Shown: one piece after another, positions 38,134 to 43,521 of the stretch
Numbering within the stretch: the first letter of the stretch is position 1
Layout of the letters: each line of letters opens with the position of its first letter
Source of the DNA: an uncultured Acetobacteraceae bacterium
Lineage (GTDB): Bacteria; Pseudomonadota; Alphaproteobacteria; Acetobacterales; Acetobacteraceae
Length of the DNA stretch: 43,521 nt
Assembly (NCBI GenBank): GCA_937873095.1
Contig: CALMVI010000158.1
Location: forward strand, 1 to 43,521
Direction of reading: 5' to 3'
The notes under the pieces: model-generated
Databases searched by the model: none
What the model saw: the letters and a program-made list of their open reading frames with translations, nothing else
Told to the model about the DNA's origin: nothing
Position numbers and translations under genes: made by a program

Positions 38134-39488
38134 TGGCCGACATCGTCGTCCCCGCGCTCGGCGAGAGCGTCACCAGCGCCACCGTCGCGCGCTGGCTCAA
38201 GCAGGCCGGCGAGGCCGTTGCCGCCGACGAGCCGGTGGTGGAGCTGGAGACCGACAAGGTGACCGTCGAGGTCAACGCGTCCGCGGCCGGCGTGATGGAG
38301 CAGCCGGCGGTGGCCGAGGGGGCGGAGGTCGAGGTCGGCACGGTGCTGGGCACGATCTCGGCCGGCGGTGCGGCCGCACCCAGGCCGTCAACGGTCCAGC
38401 CCTCGAGCCAGCCTGCTCCTGCTCCTGCTCCGGCCCAAGCCGCACCGGTTCAGCCTCTGGCTCCTGCCGAACCCGCGCCGGTGCGGCTCGCGCCGCAGCC
38501 GACCGGCGCGGGCGTCAACACGCCGCCGCCTGCGGCCGGACCCGTGGCGCGCCCGGCCGCCTCGACCGCCGACGTCCGTGCCGGCGGCGCGCCCGCCCAC
38601 GCGCCCCTGCCGGCGGCCGCCAAGATGATGGAGGAGCGGCGCGTCTCCGCTTCTGAGGTCGGCGCCGGCACCGGCAAGGACGGCCGGATCACCAAGGGCG
38701 ACGTGCTGGCCTTCCTCGACCGGCCCGCCCCGGCACCCGCCGGCATCCCCGCGCCGACCGCAAAGCCGGTGCCGCGCGCGCCGGACGCGCGCGAGGAGCG
38801 CGTGCGCATGACCCGCCTGCGCCGCACCATCGCGCAGCGGCTCAAGGACGCGCAGAACACGGCCGCCATCCTGACCACCTTCAACGAGGTGGACATGAGC
38901 GCGGTCATGGCGCTCCGCCAGGAATACAAGGAGGCGTTCGAGAAGAAGCATGGCGGCGTCCGCCTGGGCTTCATGAGCTTCTTCGTGCGCGCCTGCGTGG
39001 CCGCCCTGCACGAATACCCCGCCGTGAACGCCGAGATCGACGGCGAGGACATCGTCTACAAGAACTACGTCGACATGGGCATCGCGGTGGGCGGCGCGAA
39101 CGGCCTGGTGGTGCCGGTGCTGCGCGACGCGCAGACGCTGGGTTTCGCCGAAATAGAAAAGAGGATCGGCGACATGGGCCGCCGCGCCCGCGACGGCCAG
39201 CTCAAGCTCGAGGAGCTGACCGGCGGCAGTTTCTCCATCACCAACGGCGGCACCTACGGCTCACTGATGAGCACGCCCATCCTGAACCCGCCGCAATCGG
39301 CCATCCTCGGCATGCACAAGATCCAGGACCGGCCGATCGCGGTTGCTGGAAAAGTCGAGATACGGCCGATGATGTATCTGGCGGTGAGCTACGACCACCG
39401 GATCGTCGACGGCAAGGAGGCGGTCAGTTTCCTGGTGCGGGTGAAGGAAGGCGTGGAGGACCCGCGGCGGTTGCTGCTGGGGTTGTGA
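38133..39488 (+). CDS. sucB: 2-oxoglutarate dehydrogenase E2 (dihydrolipoamide succinyltransferase)
   Basis: The core of the complex. The 451-residue protein has one N-terminal lipoyl domain with lipoyl-lysine in [11 protein letters not shown] at residue 43. A long Ala/Pro linker follows, then a peripheral E1/E3-binding domain ([20 protein letters not shown] and [11 protein letters not shown] near 200). The catalytic acetyltransferase-type domain ends with [17 protein letters not shown], containing the His-Asp pair. Next to sucA and upstream of an unusual lpd whose lipoyl domain closely matches this one. A long inverted repeat begins 2 nt after its stop. Confidence 0.97.
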
Positions 39489-39489
39489 T

Positions 39490-39601
39490 CGTAGGGTGGA
39501 ATGCGCTTTGGCATTCCACCTGTCCCCGGCGCGCACCATCTCCAATTCGACGCGCCGATCTGGGCGTGATGGTGGGATGCCAAAGCGCATCCCACCCTAC
39601 G
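39490..39601. repeat. Nested long inverted repeat in the TCA operon, copy 2
   Basis: 31-nt arms (39490-39520 and 39571-39601) pair around a 50-nt centre. The left arm itself folds as ggtggaatgc-gctttg-gcattccacc. The family is the same as at 32886-32963. The lpd ribosome binding site GGAG overlaps and follows the last base of the right arm, 6-9 nt before the ATG. Confidence 0.93.
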
Positions 39602-39610
39602 GAGTGTCTT

Positions 39611-41368
39611 ATGGTTGATATTGTTGTGCCGGCTCTGGGGGAAAGCGTTTCTTCGGCGACCGTTGCGCGCTGGATGAAGCGGCCGGGGGATGCGGTTGCG
39701 GCCGATGAGGCGGTGGTGGAGCTGGAGACCGACAAGGTGACGGTCGAGGTGAACGCGCCGGCTTCGGGCATGCTGGGCGCCGTGCAGGCGGAGGCGGGCG
39801 CCGAGGTGAGCGTGGGCGCGGTCCTGGGCAGCATCGAAGCAGCCGGCGCAGTCGCCGAACCCGCGCCGGCAACGGCGCATGCGGAACCCGAAGCCGCCCC
39901 GGCGCCGGTGACCGCCGAACCGGCGCAGGCGCAGGCGCAGGCGCAGCACACCGCGCCGCAAGCGCCCGCCGCCAGCGTCGAGAAGGAATACGACGTCATC
40001 GTCATCGGCGGCGGCCCTGGCGGCTACGTGGCCGCCATCCGCGCGGCCCAGCTCGGCCTGCGGACCGCCTGCGTGGAAATGCGTGCGACGCTGGGCGGCA
40101 CCTGCCTCAACATCGGCTGCATCCCGTCCAAGGCGCTGCTGCAATCTTCGGAGAACTTTCACGAGGTGCTGGGGTCGTTCAAGGACCACGGCATCAACGT
40201 GACCGGCGTGACCCTGGATCTGGCGCGCATGCAGAAGCGCAAGGCCGACGTCGTGGCCGCCAACGTCAACGGCGTCGCCTTTTTGTTCAAGAAGAACAAG
40301 GTCGACTGGCTGAAGGGCGCGGGCCGGGTGTCCGCGCCAGGCCAGGTGAGCGTGGACGACACGGTGTATGCCGCCAAGCACATCGTGATCGCGACCGGCA
40401 GCGAGAGCATCCCCCTGCCCGGCGTGACGGTGGACGAGGCGCGCATCGTCAGCTCCACCGGGGCGCTGGAGCTCGATGCCGTGCCCGGCAGGATGGTGAT
40501 CATCGGCGGCGGCTATATCGGGCTCGAACTCGGCTCGGTATGGCACCGCCTGGGCGCGGAGGTGACCGTCGTCGAGTACCTCGACAAGCTCGTGCCTGGC
40601 ATGGACGGCGAGATCGGCCGCACGTTCGAGCGCGTGCTGAGCAAGCAGGGCCTGATATTCAGGCTTTCGACGAAGGTCACGTCGGCCAAACTGACCGAGA
40701 CCGGCGTCGAGCTGACCGTCGAACCGGCCAAGGGCGGGCCGTCCGAGACGCTGCAGGCCGACGTGGTTCTGGTCTCCATCGGCCGCCGCCCGTTCACGAA
40801 GAACCTGGGCCTGGCAGAGGCGGGCGTGGCGCTGGACGAGCGCGGCTTCGTGCGCATCGACACGCATTACCGCACCAATGTCGATGGCATCTACGCCATC
40901 GGCGACGTCATCACCGGACCCATGCTCGCCCACAAGGCGGAGGAGGAGGGTGTGGCGGTTGCCGAGCTGATCGCCGGCCAGGCAGGGCACGTGAACTACA
41001 ACGTCATCCCCGGCGTGGTGTACACCTGGCCGGAAGTGGCCAGCATCGGCGCCACCGAGGAGATGCTGAAACGCGACGGCGTCGCCTACAACATCGGCAA
41101 ATTCCCTTTCACCGCCAACGGCCGCGCGCGCGCCATGGGATCGACCGACGGGTTCGTCAAAATCCTGGCCGACAAGGCGACCGACCGCGTGCTCGGCGCC
41201 CACATCATCGGCCCGGACGCCGGCACGCTGATTGCCGAGATCGCGACCGCGATGGAGTTTGGCGCCAGTGCCGAGGACATCGCCCGCACCTGCCACGCGC
41301 ATCCCTCCCTGAGCGAGGCGGTGAAGGAGGCGGCGCTGGCCGCGGATGGGCGGGCGATCCATATCTAG
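39611..41368 (+). CDS. lpd: Dihydrolipoamide dehydrogenase with N-terminal lipoyl domain
   Basis: Reoxidises dihydrolipoyl groups with FAD and NAD+ (E3). At 585 residues it is about 115 longer than usual because of an N-terminal lipoyl domain ([20 protein letters not shown], lipoyl-lysine in [11 protein letters not shown]) and an Ala/Pro/Gln linker containing a (gcgcag)4 repeat at 39923-39946. The E3 part has the FAD motif [20 protein letters not shown], the redox disulfide [15 protein letters not shown], the NAD motif [15 protein letters not shown] and the catalytic [14 protein letters not shown] at the C-terminus. The lipoyl domain is far closer to that of SucB than is usual for PDH-type fusions. 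The first codons (GTT GAT ATT GTT) are less GC-biased than sucB's. Confidence 0.96.
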   Translation: MVDIVVPALGESVSSATVARWMKRPGDAVAADEAVVELETDKVTVEVNAPASGMLGAVQAEAGAEVSVGAVLGSIEAAGAVAEPAPATAHAEPEAAPAPVTAEPAQAQAQAQHTAPQAPAASVEKEYDVIVIGGGPGGYVAAIRAAQLGLRTACVEMRATLGGTCLNIGCIPSKALLQSSENFHEVLGSFKDHGINVTGVTLDLARMQKRKADVVAANVNGVAFLFKKNKVDWLKGAGRVSAPGQVSVDDTVYAAKHIVIATGSESIPLPGVTVDEARIVSSTGALELDAVPGRMVIIGGGYIGLELGSVWHRLGAEVTVVEYLDKLVPGMDGEIGRTFERVLSKQGLIFRLSTKVTSAKLTETGVELTVEPAKGGPSETLQADVVLVSIGRRPFTKNLGLAEAGVALDERGFVRIDTHYRTNVDGIYAIGDVITGPMLAHKAEEEGVAVAELIAGQAGHVNYNVIPGVVYTWPEVASIGATEEMLKRDGVAYNIGKFPFTANGRARAMGSTDGFVKILADKATDRVLGAHIIGPDAGTLIAEIATAMEFGASAEDIARTCHAHPSLSEAVKEAALAADGRAIHI

Positions 41369-41382
41369 ATCGCAGCCGGCAG

Positions 41383-41595
41383 ATGAGCGACAGCGACCCG
41401 GAACGAAGCCTGAAGCTGGAGTTGATGCGAATGGACCTCAACCTGAAGACCAAGCAGGCTTTCTGGGAAACACCGCGCAACATCGCCATCCTGCTTGCCA
41501 CTGTCGGCGCCCTCTGCACGGCGCTTGGCTTCAAGCTGGGCCAGAACCAGCCGCCGCCCGTGATCGTTCAGGTACAGCCGGCGCCGGCCCATTGA
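41383..41595 (+). CDS. 70-residue single-span membrane protein
   Basis: MSDSDPERSLKLELMRMDLN is followed by KTKQAFWETPRNIAILLATV, a helix (IAILLATVGALCTALGFKLG), and a Pro-rich end (PPPVIVQVQPAPAH). I recognise no named family. It begins 14 nt after the lpd stop and ends 17 nt before pdxA, so it is translated in the same run. No clear ribosome binding site. Function unknown. Confidence 0.7.
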   Translation: MSDSDPERSLKLELMRMDLNLKTKQAFWETPRNIAILLATVGALCTALGFKLGQNQPPPVIVQVQPAPAH

Positions 41596-41612
41596 CCTAG
41601 GTCCGTCTCGTC

Positions 41613-42578
41613 ATGGCGCTCGCGCTGACGATGGGCGACCCTGCGGGCATTGGCGGCGAGATAGCCGCCGGCGCCTGGAGCGCTCTGCGCGAAACGGGAC
41701 CGGCGTTCGTGGCGCTGGCAGATTCTGGCTGGCTTTCCCGATACGGGCCGGTGCAGGTGGTGGCGGAAGCCGATGATGCCCGCTTCGCGGACGCCCTGCC
41801 GGTTCTGGACGTGCCGCTCGCAAGCCCCGCCCAGCCCGGCCGGCCGGACACGGCCAACGCGCCGGCCACCATCGCCAGCATCGAGCGTGCGGTGCGGCTG
41901 GCGCAATCGGGCCAGGTGTCCGGCGTGGTGACCAACCCGATCAGCAAGGCGGTGCTGCAATCGGCAGGCTTCGCGCATCCCGGGCACACCGAGTTCCTGG
42001 CCGAACTGACCGGTGCGTCGGGGCGCGAGGTGATGATGCTCGCCTCCCCCCTGCTGCGCGTCGTGCCGGTGACCATCCACCTCTCGCTGCGCGCGGCGCT
42101 GGACCGGCTGACGACCGAGGGCATCGTCTGTGTGGCGCGCGCCACCCGCGCGGCGCTGGTCGGCGATTTCGGGGTGGCCGCGCCGCGCCTGGCGGTGGCC
42201 GGCCTGAACCCGCATGCCGGGGAGCAGGGGCGCATGGGAACCGAGGAGGCGACCCTGATCCAGCCCGCCATCGACCGGCTGCGCGCCGAGGGGTGCGACG
42301 TGACCGGCCCCTGGCCGCCCGACACCATGTTCACCGATGCGGCCCGCAAGCGGTACGACGCCGCGATCTGCATGTATCACGACCAGGCGCTGATCCCGCT
42401 CAAGACTCTGGACATGTCGGGCGGGGTGAACGTCACGCTGGGCCTGCCGATCGTGCGCACCTCGCCCGATCACGGCACCGCCTTCGACATCGCGGGGCGG
42501 GGCATCGCCGACCCGTCCAGCCTGATCGCCGCCTTGCGCCTGGCCGCAGAGATCGCCACCAGACGGGCCAGCACTTAG
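41613..42578 (+). CDS. pdxA: 4-hydroxythreonine-4-phosphate dehydrogenase
   Basis: Oxidises 4-phosphohydroxythreonine, giving the amine partner of PdxJ in the deoxyxylulose-5-phosphate route to vitamin B6. The 321-residue protein starts [16 protein letters not shown]. It has the metal ligand His in [14 protein letters not shown] near residue 115, [16 protein letters not shown] near 198, and [14 protein letters not shown] and [17 protein letters not shown] near 270. It is followed by pdxJ 14 nt downstream. The start ATG lacks a strong ribosome binding site, so it may depend on upstream translation. Confidence 0.96.
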   Translation: MALALTMGDPAGIGGEIAAGAWSALRETGPAFVALADSGWLSRYGPVQVVAEADDARFADALPVLDVPLASPAQPGRPDTANAPATIASIERAVRLAQSGQVSGVVTNPISKAVLQSAGFAHPGHTEFLAELTGASGREVMMLASPLLRVVPVTIHLSLRAALDRLTTEGIVCVARATRAALVGDFGVAAPRLAVAGLNPHAGEQGRMGTEEATLIQPAIDRLRAEGCDVTGPWPPDTMFTDAARKRYDAAICMYHDQALIPLKTLDMSGGVNVTLGLPIVRTSPDHGTAFDIAGRGIADPSSLIAALRLAAEIATRRAST

Positions 42579-42592
42579 CCAGGGAGCCTCCC

Positions 42593-43324
42593 ATGCCGTC
42601 CGAACGTCCGACCGCTCGCCTGGGCGTGAACATCGACCACGTGGCGACCCTGCGGAACGCGCGTGGCGGCAGCTTCCCGGACCCGCTCGAGGCCGCCCGG
42701 ATTGCGCTGGACGCCGGCGCGGACGGCATCACCCTGCACCTGCGCGAAGACCGCCGGCACATCCACGACCACGACCTCTCGCGCATGCGCGCCGCCCTGA
42801 CCGCGCCGATCAACCTGGAGATGGCGGCGACCGACGAGATGGTGCAGATCGCGCTGCGGACGCGGCCGCACGCCTGCTGCATCGTGCCCGAGCACCGTCG
42901 CGAGGTCACCACCGAGGGCGGGCTGGACGCGGCGGGGCAGATGGCGGTGCTGCGCCCGATCGTGGCCGCGTTGAGCGCCGGCGGCATACGCGTGTCCCTG
43001 TTCATCGATCCCGACCCGGCGCAGTTGCGGGCCGCGGCCTCGCTGCAGGCGCCTGTGGTCGAGCTGCATACCGGCGCCTACGCCCTGGACCGCCCTGGCG
43101 AGCTGCAGCGCCTGGGCGAGGCGGCCGCCCTGGCCAGCGCGCTGGGCCTGGAATGCCATGCCGGCCACGGACTGACCTACGACAACGTGGCGCCCGTGGC
43201 CGCATTGCCGGACGTGGCCGAGCTGAACATCGGCCACTATCTCATCGGCGCGGCGATCGTCCATGGCCTGGCGGGCAGCGTCAGGCAGATGCGCGCACTG
43301 ATCAGGGCGGCGCGCGAGGGCTGA
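42593..43324 (+). CDS. pdxJ: Pyridoxine 5'-phosphate synthase
   Basis: Condenses 1-deoxyxylulose 5-phosphate with the PdxA product to form pyridoxine 5'-phosphate. The 243-residue TIM barrel has LGVNIDHVATLRNARGG (active-site His and Arg), DGITLHLREDRRHI near residue 45, CCIVPEHRREVTTEGG (with catalytic Glu) near 100, and ECHAGHGLTYDNV near 185. It ends LNIGHYLIGAAIVHGL. AGGGAG lies 7 nt before the ATG. No acpS follows in the window, which often comes next in this cluster; the window ends in repeats. Confidence 0.97.
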   Translation: MPSERPTARLGVNIDHVATLRNARGGSFPDPLEAARIALDAGADGITLHLREDRRHIHDHDLSRMRAALTAPINLEMAATDEMVQIALRTRPHACCIVPEHRREVTTEGGLDAAGQMAVLRPIVAALSAGGIRVSLFIDPDPAQLRAAASLQAPVVELHTGAYALDRPGELQRLGEAAALASALGLECHAGHGLTYDNVAPVAALPDVAELNIGHYLIGAAIVHGLAGSVRQMRALIRAAREG

Positions 43325-43366
43325 CCAAGGCCTGCCAAGCCGCCCCGGTCGTCAGCGGCGAGAGGT

Positions 43367-43402
43367 GGGAAGCGTCGTGCCTGGCGGCGGACGACGCTTC
43401 CC
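43367..43402 (+). terminator. Hairpin terminator after pdxJ
   Basis: gggaagcgtcgt pairs perfectly with acgacgcttccc over 12 bp around a 12-nt loop, 42 nt after the pdxJ stop, followed by gttctgg. A longer repeat hairpin begins 7 nt later. Confidence 0.7.
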
Positions 43403-43409
43403 GTTCTGG

Positions 43410-43521
43410 CTAGACCCTGATCGCTTCTGGTAGACGAAGCGATCAGGGTCTAGCTCTTTGTTTTACCGAGCATGTTCATCGTGGTTGAAGGTCAACCTGA
43501 AGCGATCATGCTTGTCTGATG
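43410..43521. repeat. Bipartite double-hairpin repeat, copy 3
   Basis: First hairpin: a perfect 18-bp stem, ctagaccctgatcgcttc (43410-43427) with its complement at 43436-43453, around tggtagac. A T-rich spacer (ctctttgttttacc) is followed by a weaker second palindrome that starts gagcatg and ends gatcatgct. The arrangement matches 7204-7296. The element may continue past the window edge. Confidence 0.88.

Overview
The window is a GC-rich alphaproteobacterial chromosome segment, most likely from the order Rhodospirillales. The evidence is the mdh-sucC-sucD-sucA-sucB-lpd cluster, the pcm-tolC-popZ-valS order, a serC-serA operon with an alphaproteobacterial type of SerC, and PopZ itself. I cannot name a genus from sequence alone. 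No transposase, phage gene or CRISPR array is visible. Almost every gene has a recognisable family.

Layout. 1-3042: serA and serC (serine synthesis) on the minus strand. 3043-7150: a sulfotransferase-like gene, a divergent OFA-type MFS transporter and a convergent membrane diguanylate cyclase. 7298-13200: minus-strand genes pcm, tolC, popZ and valS. 13434-17636: tRNA-Cys, a minus-strand M20 peptidase / molbindin / small SUOX-fold operon, a MaoC hydratase, and an ECF sigma / RskA-type anti-sigma pair. 17711-21526: a tightly packed minus-strand operon of two transglutaminases, a 59-residue protein, dcd and murA. 21715-24825: N-formylglutamate amidohydrolase, a polytopic membrane protein, tRNA-Thr and two small membrane-associated proteins. 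24990-27396: mmsA-mmsB (valine degradation). 27493-30324: a phage-shock operon (75-residue protein, pspA, pspB, pspC) read from a clear sigma-54 promoter and divergent from pspF. 30325-31930: an AT-richer patch with an 80-residue protein and a TacA/TacT-type toxin-antitoxin pair. 31931-43324: the TCA operon (mdh, sucCD, sucAB, lpd), a 70-residue membrane protein, and pdxA-pdxJ (pyridoxine phosphate synthesis).

Gaps between genes are filled by at least four families of short non-coding palindromic repeats. One is a bulged GAGCA...TGCTC hairpin, with copies near 3023, 17644, 21548 and 24887. One is a bipartite double hairpin, near 7204, 13235 and 43410. One is a G/C-block repeat, near 1, 12322, 16200, 18991 and 24466. 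The last is a long nested CGTAGGGTGG inverted repeat, twice inside the TCA operon. Several sit exactly on stop codons or directly before ribosome binding sites.

The most unusual coding feature is the dihydrolipoamide dehydrogenase. It carries an N-terminal lipoyl domain almost identical to that of the neighbouring SucB, which suggests a duplicated domain and an E3 that carries its own swinging arm in a 2-oxoglutarate dehydrogenase operon. No wholly new system is evident. The repeats, the E3 fusion and the small co-operonic proteins are the parts most worth following up.
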